Positions 1 through 10,398 of a DNA stretch of 46,485 bases are shown in pieces. Positions within the stretch are counted from its first letter, which is position 1, and each line of letters begins with the position of its first letter. Under the pieces are notes generated by a model, which did not search any database, had not been told where the DNA came from, and saw nothing but the letters and a program-made list of their open reading frames with translations. Source of the stretch: Bacteroidales bacterium (GTDB lineage Bacteria; Bacteroidota; Bacteroidia; Bacteroidales; F082); NCBI GenBank assembly GCA_017428285.1, contig JAFRRE010000028.1, positions 1 through 46,485 of the forward strand, given 5' to 3'. A program made the position numbers and the translations under genes.

Positions 1-1
1 C

Positions 2-3000
2 AATACCGTTACGGGAACTTATGTGACCTGCACATGGTATGGTGAGTCGGTGACTGGCGCTTCTGTGCAAGGCTACAACTACAGCAGCTTGGCATCTGTC
101 ACTGGTTATCAGCGCAACTTCCTGCCTAAGACCACCTTCACCTATACTGGTGGCGGCGGTGGCGGTGTTGGCGACCAACTCCATGTGAAATACATGGACG
201 GCAATGAAGAGGTTGTCGACAGACTGGACCTCGGTGTTCGTCCCGCCAATGCTTGGATGGAGCCTTTCGACTTCACCATGTACACGGAAGGTGCTGCCTA
301 CACTGTCAATGTGCTCGACTTCACGCCGAGCGACGGCTTGTTCACGGTTGCTGGTGAGGAACTTCCTTTCCAGGTGACCCGCAACGCCGACGTTGCCTTG
401 AACATGACGACCAATGGCACTGAAGCTGGTGTGATCGATCGTCAGTTCGTGGCCATCACCGAAGGTGACCGTGCCGCTCACATCTGGCCTGTCACGGTTG
501 AGCTCTACGCTCCCGAGGTTCCTGATGTTTGGGAGAAGGCTTGCACTGAAGCCACCACGTTCCCCTTCGTGGAGGTTCCTGCTACGGCTCACAACATTGT
601 CCTGCACAACGACTACACCCTGCCTTTCCCCGAAATTCCGGAAGGCGTGGATGCCGTCTACAAACTTGTGTTTGACCAAGATATGATGCTGAATGCCAGT
701 GTTACTGCTGGTGAGGACGGTAAGGTCGCTCTTTACAGAGACGGCTTTGAAGGCGAAGGCGGCCCGATGGCTAACAACAACTATACTGGTGTTGTTGGTG
801 GCGGTGGTTCTGCTGGTGCCCCGTTTGAGGCTCAAATCGGTGAAGGTACAAATACTTTGACCTATTTCCCATTCCATACCCTTTGGAAATACTCTCTCGC
901 CGAGAACCTCTTCCTCGCTTCTGAGTTGACTGAGGCCGGTGTGACCACCGCTTCGATGACCAGCTTGAGCTGGTATGTCGCTTCAACGACTTGCACGACA
1001 CCCCAAAACAACATCGAAATTTGGATGGCTAATGTGGGTGATGAGGCCTTGACTACCACCTCGCACACCACTGCTGGTATGACTCTTGTCTATACTGGTA
1101 ATGACGTGCTTCCTGTTGCTGGTGAATGGAATGAGTTTGTGTTTAACCAAGGAAACTTCGCTTGGGACGGCCATAGCAACATCCTGATCCTGTGCCAACG
1201 CAACAACGGCGAATGGCAAGGTTCCATCAGCTGGCAGACCCACAACCCTGGCTTCGCTGGCACGAGCTATGCTTACACTGACAATGAAGCTTACAATGCA
1301 GGTACCCAAACTTACTCGATGAGCACTTCATCCACGAACCGTGCTAACATCATCATGAAGGGTGGCAACCGCATTAATCGCGACAACGTTGCTCTTGAAG
1401 AAGGCTTTGAAGGCGGTTTGATGCCTGCTGGCTGGACTTCCGAAGGTGATAATGAATGGTCGGTTGGAACTGGTGACTATAGCACATCTACTGGTGCTAA
1501 TACCGGTTCTTATAACGCCTTAATCACTCACAACTATAGAGATGATGAAACCTATCTTGTCACTCCCGCTATGAATTTGAGCGGCGCCACTCAAGGTACC
1601 CTTAGTTTCAGCATGGTGAATAGAAGCTGGGCTGGTGATATTGACGAACTTGGTGTTTACTATCGCGTCAATGGCGGTGCATGGAACCAATTGTACTACA
1701 CCACTGATGCCCATGCCTCTTGGACTGCCATCAGCAACATTGCTCTTACTGGCTTTGCTGCAAATTACCAGATTGGTTTCAAGATGGTTGACAACTATGG
1801 TTATGGTATTGGCCTCGATGACATCGTTGTCACTTGCAATGGTGGTGGTGGCGATACCCCGACTCCGACTCCCACTCCTGAGAGCGATATGGTTTACGGC
1901 CCCGTCATCGAGAATGCCGCTGTTGAGGCTGGCACCTACTACTTGGTCGCTTCTTCAACGACTCCCGATTTCGAGGTTACGATCAATGCTGAACCTATGC
2001 CTTGCCCGGCTGTTGAAGGCTTCGCTTTCAACCCGACTCCTGCCGACAATGCTGATGAGGTTGAGCCTGGTAGCGTGACTCTGCGTTGGAACATCCCGGA
2101 CTATGCCACTGGTTGGCGTCTGGTCTTCGGTTCCACCTATCACCCGGAACCCGGTCATGTCCAGACTATCATCTATCCTGAAGAAGGCTGGTGCACCACA
2201 ATGACCAACAGCTACACTGTGCGCAACCTGTGGAACAACACCAACTATTTCTGGCACGTTGAGTTTAACAACAACGGTTCTTGCCCTGAAGGCGTGAGCA
2301 GCCCGATCTGGGGATTCACGACCCACCTCAATATCCCGAACAACCTCACTGCTGATGACTACACTGTCTTCAACGATGAGACCGTCACGCTGCATTGGAA
2401 CGCTGTTGTTGACCGTACCTATCGTCAATACTTCATCTATCGCGATGGAGTGAAGGTTGGTGAGACTCAGATGAACAACATCGGCCACACCACTTTCGTT
2501 GATGGTCCTCTGCCATACAATATGGATGGCTACACCTATTATGTAACGGCTATTTATGATGAAGGCGAAAGCAATCCTTCAGATCCTATTACTGTTAGAG
2601 TCTCTGGCTATGGTGATGTGAACGGTCACGTCTATGAGCAAGATGGTACGACTGGTATTGCCAATGCCACTGTTACCATGGTGGGTCTGGACGAGTTTGG
2701 TGAATCACACACCTACAACTTCACCACCGATGGTCAAGGCTACTACACTGGCCATATCTATGCTGGCAGTTACAACGGTTCTGCTGCTTGCAACGGCTAT
2801 CAGCCCATCGATGCCCCAGTCCAAGGCAACCCGATTGCCATTACTTATAACAATACGACCACTCCGATCGACTACATTCTCGACGAGAACTTCTACACAC
2901 CTTGCTCGGTTATTGCCCAATACTATCCTGACTCGACGGATATCAACTCTCCGTATGTGAAGGTGATCTGGGGTTGCGGCCTGCCTGGTGAGGATATTGT

Positions 3001-6000
3001 TGAGCCTTTCGAGACCGGTGACTTCAGTCAATTCGATTGGCAGCTCGATCCCACTTATCCTTGGAGCATCACCACCAACAACCCGTATGAAGGCACCTAC
3101 TGCATGAAGAGCGGTGGCGCTGGCGTGGCCAATGTGGTGAGCAATATGAGCGTGACGGTGAACATCCCGAGTGACGGTGTCATGAGTTTCTTTGGCAAGA
3201 TCTCCTGCGAAAGCAACTGGGACTACGGCTACTTCTACATCGACGGTGTCCAGAGGGGCAGCTATACGGGTGCTGGTAGCTGGGCTGAAAGAACATTCGA
3301 CATCACCGCTGGTGACCACACCTTCAAGTGGAGCTATGAGAAGGATGGTAGCGTCAACAGCAACGACGACTGCTTCTATGTCGACTACATCACCTTCTAC
3401 AGAAGACCCGAACCCGCTCTCCCGGGTATGACTTACGACTTCGAGAACAGCTCAATGCAGGGCTGGACTTCAGTTGATGCCGACGGTGACGGTTATGGTT
3501 GGTATGTGGCCAGCGAGATTATGAGCACTGGCTACGGCCACAACGGTTCCAACGACTGCGTGCTTTCACAGAGCTACAGCAATAGCGTTGGTGTCCTTTA
3601 TCCTGACAACTACCTTGTTTCGCCTCAAGTGCAACTCGGCGGTGTTTTGAGATTCTATGCTTGCGCTCAGGATGCCAGCTATGCTGCTGAGCACTTCGGT
3701 GTTGCCGTTTCGACGACCAACACCAACCCGAGCTCATTCACCATGGTTCAGGAATGGACGATGACTGCAAAGGCCGCTCCTGCCGACAATGGCAAACCTG
3801 TTCGAAACAGCCGCAGCGGCCGTGCACAGGGCAACTGGTATGAATACAACGTTGACCTGAGTGCCTACAGTGGCATGGGTTATGTGGCCATCCGTCACTT
3901 CAACTGCAGCGATATGTTCTACCTCGATGTCGACGACATCACCATTGGTGAACCTGGTAAGGGTATTGCTGACAACACCCGTAGCCTTGATCACTACAGA
4001 GTGTATCGCACCAACTGCTACAACGATGGTCCTTACACCGAAGAGAACACCGTCCTGTTGGCTTCTGTCTGGGTGCCTGACACCGTCTACATCGACGTTG
4101 AATGGGCTGACCTCGCTCCTGGTGTCTACAAGTGGGGTGTCGGTTCCGTCTATTCTGGCAACCGCGGTGAAGAAATCGAAGGCGAAATCGCCTGGTCAGA
4201 ACCTGTTGCAGTTGCTCCTGAAAAGGGCAACCGCGATCAAGTCTTTGACTTCGAGAACGGTCAGATTCCTTCTGGCTGGACCAACGATGCTACGTATCCT
4301 TGGACAGTTGTCAACAATGCTTATGCTGGTTACAACGGCACTTACTGCATCAAGAGTGGTAATGGCGGCGTAGCCAACTCCACTTCTTCCATCAGTACAA
4401 CTGCGAACTACGCCCAAGACGGCACTGTCAGCTTCCTTGGCGGTTTCTGGGGTGAAGGCAGCAACGACAGCTATGATTGGGATAAGTGCAGATTCTATAT
4501 CGATGGCAACATTATGATTGACTATGGCGCACACGATGCTTGGGAGAGTGTTAACTTCCCGGTTTCAGCTGGTAGCCATACCTTCACTTGGACTTACAAG
4601 AAGGACGGCAGCGTGAACCCGACTGGTGATGCCTTCTTCGTTGACGATGTTACCTTCGCTACCAGTGGTGGTAGCGGCGGTGGTGGCAACAACGGCTATG
4701 GTCCTGGCGGCCAGCCCATCCAATTGCCTCGCGAAGGCGAAATCGTTTGGTCGAACTGCCTCGACAAGGATATGTATCTTGATCACGTCACTGTGAATGT
4801 GTTGCTCAACAGCGCCGACAGTCCTGAAGGCACTACCGTTGACTTCACCAACCTGAACGAAGTTGAACAACAGAACTATCCTGTTGCACAACTTGTCCTC
4901 GATGAGAGCGGCTTCTATGCATTCGAGAGCTTCCGTCGTGGTGAATATGCCGTTAAGGTGCGTCACGAAGGCTATGAGCCCATCGACGACACTGTCAGCA
5001 TCTGGGAGAACACTGATCTCCGTTATGTGATGATCGAGATCATCTACGGCGTTGAGAACGTCTACGTCAGCCGTACCGGCTGGGCCATGTGGGATCCGCT
5101 CGACCCGCAACAAGGCGGCAGCGGCATCAATCCTGGCCCGCAAGGCGGAGCCACCACGTTCAATGTCGGCTTCGAAGAAGGCATGCCTGAAGGCTGGACC
5201 AGAATCGACGCCAACAACGACGGCAACAGATGGGAGATGACTTCCGACATCCCGACCGCATGGCCTTACTACGCCAGCCTGACGCTCGACTGGTATCGCA
5301 CCGGCACGAACGCCATCTGCAGCGGTAGCTACATCAACGGTGTGGGTGCCATCACTCCTGACGACTACTTAGTCACGCCTCAGGTAACCTTGGCCGCCGG
5401 TAGCACGTTCAGCTTCTGGGCTGCTGCCACCGATGCCAACTATCCTGCTGAGCACTTCGGTGTGTTTGTCTCCGACGATGCCACCAACTGGACTTCAGTC
5501 CAAGAATGGACGCTGACTGCCAAGAGCGGCAGCAAGGCTGGCGACCTCCGCGCCTCGCGCGACGGCAACGGCAACAGACTCGGCAACTGGCACCAATACA
5601 GTGTCGACCTGAGTGCCTATGCCGGTCAGAAGTACATCGCCATCCGTCACTTCAACTGCTACGACCAGTACATCATGTGCGTTGACGACATCGAGCTGAC
5701 TGCCGGTGCCAAGAACGGTGGCGACCGTCACTTTGAATATTATAAGGTGATGTGCACCTCTATCGACGGTGTGCCGATCTTCAACCACAACACTGTGCAT
5801 CCGTTCTGCCAGCTGTCAACCAACGAGCCTTACAATGCTCCTCTGGTTGAAGGCGAGCACTACCTCTGCAAGGTTGCTGTGATGTACAGCACTGGTCTGA
5901 GCGCTTGGAGCGAACCTGTCGAATGGGTGTATGAACCTTGCGATCACTGGGGACCTGTTGATGAAGTTAGCGTCAATACTAGCGCACAGGGTAACCACAT

Positions 6001-8881
6001 CGAATGGGTGTTTGAACACGGCTTCAACCCCTATGGTGGTTCAACTCCTGGTCCTACCCCTGGTACTGGTGACACCTTCAACGAGAACTTCGATGCTGGC
6101 ATGCCTGCCGGTTGGACGACTGTTGACGCTGACGGCGACGGCTACACTTGGGTTTCGAGCATGAATCCTGGCGTGTATCACAACAGCGGTGTGAACCTGG
6201 AAGGCACTGGCCATAACAGTTCCGCCCACTATGTGATTTCTGGTTCCTATGCCAATGGTCTTGGCTATGCCTTGACTCCTGACAACTTCCTCGTTTCACC
6301 TCAAGTGACCCTTGCTGCTGGTAGCACCTTCAGCTTCTGGGCTTGCGCTCAGGATGCTTCATGGGCTGCCGAACACTTCGGTGTTGCTATCTCCGACAAT
6401 GGTACGAGCAACTGGACGATGGTTCAAGAATGGACGATGACTGCCAAGAGCGGTGGTGCTATGAGCTTCGGCCGCAATGGACAAACCCGTGCACAAGGCA
6501 ACTGGTATCAGTACACTGTTGACCTGAGCGCCTACGCCGGTCAGAAGTACATCGGTATCCGTCACTTCAACTGCACCGACCAGTTCATCCTGAATGTGGA
6601 TGACATTGCGTTGACTGCTGGTTCCAAGGGTATTAACCTTGCCAAGGGTGGTGAATTCTTCAGCCAATATGCCGAAGACGGTGCCATGCTGAACTTCTTC
6701 GCTCTCGACAATGTTAACTTCAGAGTTTACATGCTCTACAAGCTCAGCAATGACAGCCGCTTCTCGTTGGTTCCTGAAGAGGACTATGGCCAATTTGTCC
6801 TTACCTCGAATGTTGCCAACCTTAACTTCATGGATGAGTTTGAAATGGCCTATCAAAACGCTATCGCCGACTTCAACTTGCTGAGCAAGGTTGACATCGA
6901 TGATCGTATTAATGGCTGGAAGAGCAGCGTGTCTTCCTTCAACCTTACCTCGGTCATGATGGATGTGCTGCTGAGCAACGCTAGAGTTGATAACGACCAC
7001 TGCGTCAACTCACTGCCGTTCTGCACCTCAGAAACGATTACGTTTGAGGCTGCTAGCACGAGCAACACGGCTAACGAGCCTGGTATGGATGATGGCTGTA
7101 TCGGTAGCTCCTACAATCCTTCGTTCTACCACATGAGAATACATACGGCTGGCCCATTCGTGATCCACATGGAAGGCCACGACCCGAACAACCCGTCCAC
7201 TACCAGAGACATCGACTTCTGCATGTGGGGTCCCTACACCGAGCAAGAAGTAATCTCAGGCTCGGCTTGCAGCAACTTGACTGGCAACAAGATCATGGAC
7301 TGCTGCTACTCGGCTTCCTACACTGAAGATTGCTATCTCGGCTATGCTGAAGGTCAGCACGTGCACAATACCAGCCATGGTACCATCAACTACCATGTGC
7401 CTGAGGTTGGTGAGTACTACATCCTGATGATCACCAACTTCTCACAGCAACCTTGCGTCATCAACTTCACCAAGACTGAAGGTGAAGGTGAGACCGACTG
7501 CGAAATTGTGACTCCTACCGACCTCATCGGCTTCCTGATTACGGAAGACGGCGAGTTTGTTGCTTTCGCTGGTCCTGATGATCGCGAATACACTGTTGAA
7601 GGTGAGTACGGTGACCACGAGTACTGCGTCCGCCCGATCTATCCTGGTGAGATGGTCCTGCCCGACCACAACTATGGTTGGTCCATGGGTTGCCCGGTCT
7701 GCGAGTTCGGTCCTACCGGTGGCACTTGCGCTGCTTACATGCCTATCCACGGCGAGGCTATCAACGCTACCGACCAGGTGAAAGTCTGGTGGGGTGAAGA
7801 GAATCCTGGCCCAGGTCCTGGCGGCTGCGAAGGTGACGAGTTCACTGAAAACTTCGACAACGGTCAGATGCCTGCTGGCTGGACGACTGTCGACGCTGAC
7901 GGCGATGGCTACAATTGGATCCTTGGTTCTGCCTGCGACGGTATCTATCTGAGTGGTGGTAACCTCGCTGGTGCCGGTCACAATGCATCACAAGATCTCA
8001 TCGTCTCTGGTTCTTACAGCAATGTTGTTGGAGCTCTGAATCCTGACAACTGGCTCGTTTCGCCTGCCGTGACCCTCTGCGAAGGTTCGACCTTCAGCTT
8101 CTGGGCTTGCGGTCAAGATGCCAGCTACGTTGCCGAACACTTCGGCGTGGCTGTCTCTGAGGACGGTGGCAACACGTTTGCTATGGTCCAAGAGTGGACA
8201 ATGACCGCTAAGGCTGGTGGTGATGTCATGAGCTTCGGTCGCGGTGGCAACACCCGCGCTCAAGGTAGCTGGCATCAGTACACGGTTGATCTGAGTGACT
8301 ACGCTGGTGATGGTCGTAAGATTGCCATCCGTCACTTCAACTGCACCGATATGTTCATCCTCGATGTCGATGACATCCAGTTGACCAACGGTGCTAAGAG
8401 CCGCGCTAACATCGTGAACTTCAAGGTGTATCGTTCGACCGACAATGCCAACTATGACCTCATCGGCACGGTGGCTTATGTTGCTGGTCAGACCTACTAC
8501 GAATACATCGACACGCCTGCTGGTGCTGGTACTTACTACTACCAGGTGACCACTGTCTATGACAACGACTGCGAGTCCGAGCCCGCTGCTGCCTTCGACA
8601 ACCCGAACAACGATTATGTTGAGGTTGGTGTGACTGGCATTGGCGAGAACGACAGCAAGGTTGCTCTCTATCCTAACCCGACGAAGGGCAACGTGACGAT
8701 TGAAGCTACTGGTATGAGCCGCATCACTGTGGTGAGCATGCTCGGCCAGGTGGTCTTCGACACCGAACTCGATGCTGACGTCTACACCCTGAATATGGCC
8801 CAGTTCAACGCTGGCATGTACATGGTGCGTGTCTACACTGAGGAAGGTATGACCGTCAAGCGCGTCACTGTCATGCAATAA
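2..8881 (+). CDS. Giant modular T9SS-secreted adhesin, 5' partial
   Basis: The frame is open to the left edge, so the true start and signal peptide lie upstream; the GTG at 23 is only internal. Modules in order by base: a MAM/choice-of-anchor-like domain (about 1387-1845), two FN3-like domains (2020-2610), a carboxypeptidase-regulatory-like domain (2611-2860), a short 'YPW' adhesin module (3000-3400), a long cleaved-adhesin domain (3420-3960), FN3-like, a second short module (4237-4660), a carboxypeptidase-regulatory-like domain (4770-5010), long cleaved-adhesin copies at 5157-5705, 6074-6625 and 7840-8390, a domain shared with the minus-strand adhesins (6688-7482), FN3 (8410-8630) and a T9SS type A tail with YPNPTKGNV from about 8640. 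Gly- and Pro/Thr-rich linkers precede several modules. Cleaved-adhesin domains are known from the HagA/gingipain haemagglutinins of Porphyromonas, so surface adhesion is likely; the ligand is unknown. A protease domain upstream of the window cannot be excluded. Confidence 0.88.
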   Translation, partial: NTVTGTYVTCTWYGESVTGASVQGYNYSSLASVTGYQRNFLPKTTFTYTGGGGGGVGDQLHVKYMDGNEEVVDRLDLGVRPANAWMEPFDFTMYTEGAAYTVNVLDFTPSDGLFTVAGEELPFQVTRNADVALNMTTNGTEAGVIDRQFVAITEGDRAAHIWPVTVELYAPEVPDVWEKACTEATTFPFVEVPATAHNIVLHNDYTLPFPEIPEGVDAVYKLVFDQDMMLNASVTAGEDGKVALYRDGFEGEGGPMANNNYTGVVGGGGSAGAPFEAQIGEGTNTLTYFPFHTLWKYSLAENLFLASELTEAGVTTASMTSLSWYVASTTCTTPQNNIEIWMANVGDEALTTTSHTTAGMTLVYTGNDVLPVAGEWNEFVFNQGNFAWDGHSNILILCQRNNGEWQGSISWQTHNPGFAGTSYAYTDNEAYNAGTQTYSMSTSSTNRANIIMKGGNRINRDNVALEEGFEGGLMPAGWTSEGDNEWSVGTGDYSTSTGANTGSYNALITHNYRDDETYLVTPAMNLSGATQGTLSFSMVNRSWAGDIDELGVYYRVNGGAWNQLYYTTDAHASWTAISNIALTGFAANYQIGFKMVDNYGYGIGLDDIVVTCNGGGGDTPTPTPTPESDMVYGPVIENAAVEAGTYYLVASSTTPDFEVTINAEPMPCPAVEGFAFNPTPADNADEVEPGSVTLRWNIPDYATGWRLVFGSTYHPEPGHVQTIIYPEEGWCTTMTNSYTVRNLWNNTNYFWHVEFNNNGSCPEGVSSPIWGFTTHLNIPNNLTADDYTVFNDETVTLHWNAVVDRTYRQYFIYRDGVKVGETQMNNIGHTTFVDGPLPYNMDGYTYYVTAIYDEGESNPSDPITVRVSGYGDVNGHVYEQDGTTGIANATVTMVGLDEFGESHTYNFTTDGQGYYTGHIYAGSYNGSAACNGYQPIDAPVQGNPIAITYNNTTTPIDYILDENFYTPCSVIAQYYPDSTDINSPYVKVIWGCGLPGEDIVEPFETGDFSQFDWQLDPTYPWSITTNNPYEGTYCMKSGGAGVANVVSNMSVTVNIPSDGVMSFFGKISCESNWDYGYFYIDGVQRGSYTGAGSWAERTFDITAGDHTFKWSYEKDGSVNSNDDCFYVDYITFYRRPEPALPGMTYDFENSSMQGWTSVDADGDGYGWYVASEIMSTGYGHNGSNDCVLSQSYSNSVGVLYPDNYLVSPQVQLGGVLRFYACAQDASYAAEHFGVAVSTTNTNPSSFTMVQEWTMTAKAAPADNGKPVRNSRSGRAQGNWYEYNVDLSAYSGMGYVAIRHFNCSDMFYLDVDDITIGEPGKGIADNTRSLDHYRVYRTNCYNDGPYTEENTVLLASVWVPDTVYIDVEWADLAPGVYKWGVGSVYSGNRGEEIEGEIAWSEPVAVAPEKGNRDQVFDFENGQIPSGWTNDATYPWTVVNNAYAGYNGTYCIKSGNGGVANSTSSISTTANYAQDGTVSFLGGFWGEGSNDSYDWDKCRFYIDGNIMIDYGAHDAWESVNFPVSAGSHTFTWTYKKDGSVNPTGDAFFVDDVTFATSGGSGGGGNNGYGPGGQPIQLPREGEIVWSNCLDKDMYLDHVTVNVLLNSADSPEGTTVDFTNLNEVEQQNYPVAQLVLDESGFYAFESFRRGEYAVKVRHEGYEPIDDTVSIWENTDLRYVMIEIIYGVENVYVSRTGWAMWDPLDPQQGGSGINPGPQGGATTFNVGFEEGMPEGWTRIDANNDGNRWEMTSDIPTAWPYYASLTLDWYRTGTNAICSGSYINGVGAITPDDYLVTPQVTLAAGSTFSFWAAATDANYPAEHFGVFVSDDATNWTSVQEWTLTAKSGSKAGDLRASRDGNGNRLGNWHQYSVDLSAYAGQKYIAIRHFNCYDQYIMCVDDIELTAGAKNGGDRHFEYYKVMCTSIDGVPIFNHNTVHPFCQLSTNEPYNAPLVEGEHYLCKVAVMYSTGLSAWSEPVEWVYEPCDHWGPVDEVSVNTSAQGNHIEWVFEHGFNPYGGSTPGPTPGTGDTFNENFDAGMPAGWTTVDADGDGYTWVSSMNPGVYHNSGVNLEGTGHNSSAHYVISGSYANGLGYALTPDNFLVSPQVTLAAGSTFSFWACAQDASWAAEHFGVAISDNGTSNWTMVQEWTMTAKSGGAMSFGRNGQTRAQGNWYQYTVDLSAYAGQKYIGIRHFNCTDQFILNVDDIALTAGSKGINLAKGGEFFSQYAEDGAMLNFFALDNVNFRVYMLYKLSNDSRFSLVPEEDYGQFVLTSNVANLNFMDEFEMAYQNAIADFNLLSKVDIDDRINGWKSSVSSFNLTSVMMDVLLSNARVDNDHCVNSLPFCTSETITFEAASTSNTANEPGMDDGCIGSSYNPSFYHMRIHTAGPFVIHMEGHDPNNPSTTRDIDFCMWGPYTEQEVISGSACSNLTGNKIMDCCYSASYTEDCYLGYAEGQHVHNTSHGTINYHVPEVGEYYILMITNFSQQPCVINFTKTEGEGETDCEIVTPTDLIGFLITEDGEFVAFAGPDDREYTVEGEYGDHEYCVRPIYPGEMVLPDHNYGWSMGCPVCEFGPTGGTCAAYMPIHGEAINATDQVKVWWGEENPGPGPGGCEGDEFTENFDNGQMPAGWTTVDADGDGYNWILGSACDGIYLSGGNLAGAGHNASQDLIVSGSYSNVVGALNPDNWLVSPAVTLCEGSTFSFWACGQDASYVAEHFGVAVSEDGGNTFAMVQEWTMTAKAGGDVMSFGRGGNTRAQGSWHQYTVDLSDYAGDGRKIAIRHFNCTDMFILDVDDIQLTNGAKSRANIVNFKVYRSTDNANYDLIGTVAYVAGQTYYEYIDTPAGAGTYYYQVTTVYDNDCESEPAAAFDNPNNDYVEVGVTGIGENDSKVALYPNPTKGNVTIEATGMSRITVVSMLGQVVFDTELDADVYTLNMAQFNAGMYMVRVYTEEGMTVKRVTVMQ

Positions 8882-8914
8882 ATGACACCGTGGGATTGAT
8901 TCCCGCAAAAAATT

Positions 8915-8947
8915 GGGCGGCACCCTTGTGGGTGTCGCCCTTTTTTT
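8915..8947 (+). terminator. Rho-independent terminator of the giant adhesin gene
   Basis: An 11-bp stem (8915-8925 with 8930-8940, including one G-T pair) with the loop TTGT is followed by seven T. It lies 33 bases after the adhesin stop codon. Confidence 0.9.
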
Positions 8948-8956
8948 GTAAATTTG
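8926..8956 (+). promoter_or_regulatory. Bacteroidota-type promoter for the nfeD/SPFH genes
   Basis: The -7 element TAAATTTG (8949-8956) matches TAnnTTTG exactly. A TTG (8926-8928) lies 20 bases upstream in the -33 position, inside the loop of the preceding terminator. Transcription would start near 8960, about 18 bases before the ATG of the NfeD gene. Confidence 0.7.
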
Positions 8957-8977
8957 CAGAATCAAACCTATGTTGCT

Positions 8978-9412
8978 ATGGAATATTACTATTGGCTCAT
9001 CGCCGCAATCGTTCTTGTGATTGTTGAGATTTGTACCGCTGGTTTTGGTGCCCTTTGTTTTGCACTTGGCGCCGCCTTCTCAGCTTTGATTTCGGGATTG
9101 GGTGGTAGCTTCACTTGGCAAATCTTGGTTTTTGTCGTGGTTTCATTGCTGACGTTCATCTTTCTAAGGCCTGTAGTTGTACGTTTCTTGGACAAGAAAT
9201 CGAAGGATGTGAAGACCAATGCCGAGGCCATCATTGGACGGAAAGGCATTGTCTCTGAACGTATCGATGCATCGCAACATACGGGTCGTGTGGCCATCGA
9301 TGGTGATGACTGGAAGGCTGTTTCCGAAGACGGATCGGTCATCGAGAAAGGAACCGATGTCGAAATCATCAAGCTGGACAGCATCATCGTAACGGTTAAA
9401 CCTTGTCATTAA
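8978..9412 (+). CDS. NfeD-family membrane protein
   Basis: A 144-residue protein with two or three hydrophobic segments in its first 70 residues (starting MEYYYWLIAAIVLVIVE), then a soluble C-terminal OB-fold-like domain carrying the usual 'AIIGRKGIVSE' and 'GRVAIDGDDWKAVSE' type motifs of the short NfeD class. The ATG at 8978 was chosen because the longer frame from a TTG at 8954 begins inside the promoter. NfeD proteins are partners of SPFH/stomatin proteins in the membrane, and the next gene, 20 bases downstream, encodes exactly such a protein, so the two are probably co-transcribed. The precise cellular role of these pairs (membrane microdomain organisation or membrane protein quality control) is not settled. 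Confidence 0.88.
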   Translation: MEYYYWLIAAIVLVIVEICTAGFGALCFALGAAFSALISGLGGSFTWQILVFVVVSLLTFIFLRPVVVRFLDKKSKDVKTNAEAIIGRKGIVSERIDASQHTGRVAIDGDDWKAVSEDGSVIEKGTDVEIIKLDSIIVTVKPCH

Positions 9413-9432
9413 TCATCAAAAACAATATCATT

Positions 9433-10395
9433 ATGCATTTAACTGTCTTAAACATTGTCTTAATCGTATTGGGCATCCTCGTTGTGATCTATATCCTTCG
9501 AGGTATCAAGATTGTTTCGCAGTCGGAAACCATGATTGTAGAACGCCTTGGGAAGTACAACCGTACTCTGAATGCAGGTATCAACATTGTGCTGCCCATC
9601 ATTGAGCAGGCCAAGGAAGTTATTGTCCGTCAGCAGAACGGTCGCCTCTACCGCGCCAACCGCATCGATATGCGTGAACAGGTGTATGACTTTGACAAAC
9701 AGAGTGTGATTACCAAGGATAACGTGATGACCGAAATCAACGCCTTGCTTTATTTCCAGATTGTGGATCCGATGAAGTCCACCTACGAGATCCAAAACCT
9801 TCCTGTAGCAATTGAGAAGCTGACACAGACCACGCTCCGTAACGTGGTGGGTGAGATGGAACTTGACGAGACTTTGACTTCGCGTGACACGATCAACTCG
9901 AAGCTTCGCAATGTGCTGGATGATGCCACCAACAAATGGGGTGTGAAGGTGAATCGCGTCGAGTTGCAGGACATTACGCCTCCTGAAAGCATCCGTCGCA
10001 CTATGGAACTCCAGATGCAGGCCGAGCGTAACCGTCGTGCCGAGATTCTGAAGGCAGAAGGTGAGAAACAGGCTCAGATTCTGAATTCGGAAGGTGAGAA
10101 GCAAGCTGAAATCAATGCGGCTGAGGCCGACAAACAGGCCAATATCCTGAAGGCTGAAGGTGAAGCTCGTGCCAAGGTGCTGCAAGCCGAAGCTGAAGCT
10201 GCCGCCATCCGCAACATCGCTGAGGCCGTCGCCGACCGTGGTGCCGATCCTGTAAACTATCTGTTGGCTGTGAAATACATTGAGACTTTGAAGGAAGTGG
10301 CGAGCGGACAAGAGAACAAGACTGTTTATCTGCCTTACGAGGCCACGAATGTGCTGGGTTCGCTGGGCGGCATCAAGGATTTATTTGCAAAATGA
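9433..10395 (+). CDS. SPFH/stomatin-like (slipin) membrane protein
   Basis: A 320-residue protein with one N-terminal transmembrane segment (about residues 4-24), an SPFH domain (about 25-200, with the stomatin-type 'MIVERLGKYNRTLNAGIN' start and 'DITPPESIRRTMELQMQAE' end), then an Ala/Glu/Lys-rich coiled coil with repeated 'KAEGEKQAQIL' units (about 205-260) and a hydrophobic C-terminal part. This is the architecture of bacterial slipins/QmcA-like proteins, which oligomerise at the membrane with NfeD partners. The ATG at 9433 was preferred over a TTG at 9403, which would overlap the preceding gene and add residues before the membrane anchor. No separate promoter was seen, so it probably shares the promoter in front of the nfeD gene. 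Confidence 0.92.
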   Translation: MHLTVLNIVLIVLGILVVIYILRGIKIVSQSETMIVERLGKYNRTLNAGINIVLPIIEQAKEVIVRQQNGRLYRANRIDMREQVYDFDKQSVITKDNVMTEINALLYFQIVDPMKSTYEIQNLPVAIEKLTQTTLRNVVGEMELDETLTSRDTINSKLRNVLDDATNKWGVKVNRVELQDITPPESIRRTMELQMQAERNRRAEILKAEGEKQAQILNSEGEKQAEINAAEADKQANILKAEGEARAKVLQAEAEAAAIRNIAEAVADRGADPVNYLLAVKYIETLKEVASGQENKTVYLPYEATNVLGSLGGIKDLFAK

Positions 10396-10398
10396 TGT

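Noticed and set aside
3420..8390. CRISPR-like or other direct DNA repeat array
   Set aside because: The repeated DNA is coding, in frame, and corresponds to protein domains of about 180 residues without short regular spacers.
7988..8965. Long open frame on the minus strand opposite the giant adhesin (325 codons)
   Set aside because: It mirrors the codon pattern of the plus-strand adhesin, has no signal or domain, and would run through the terminator and promoter at 8915-8956.
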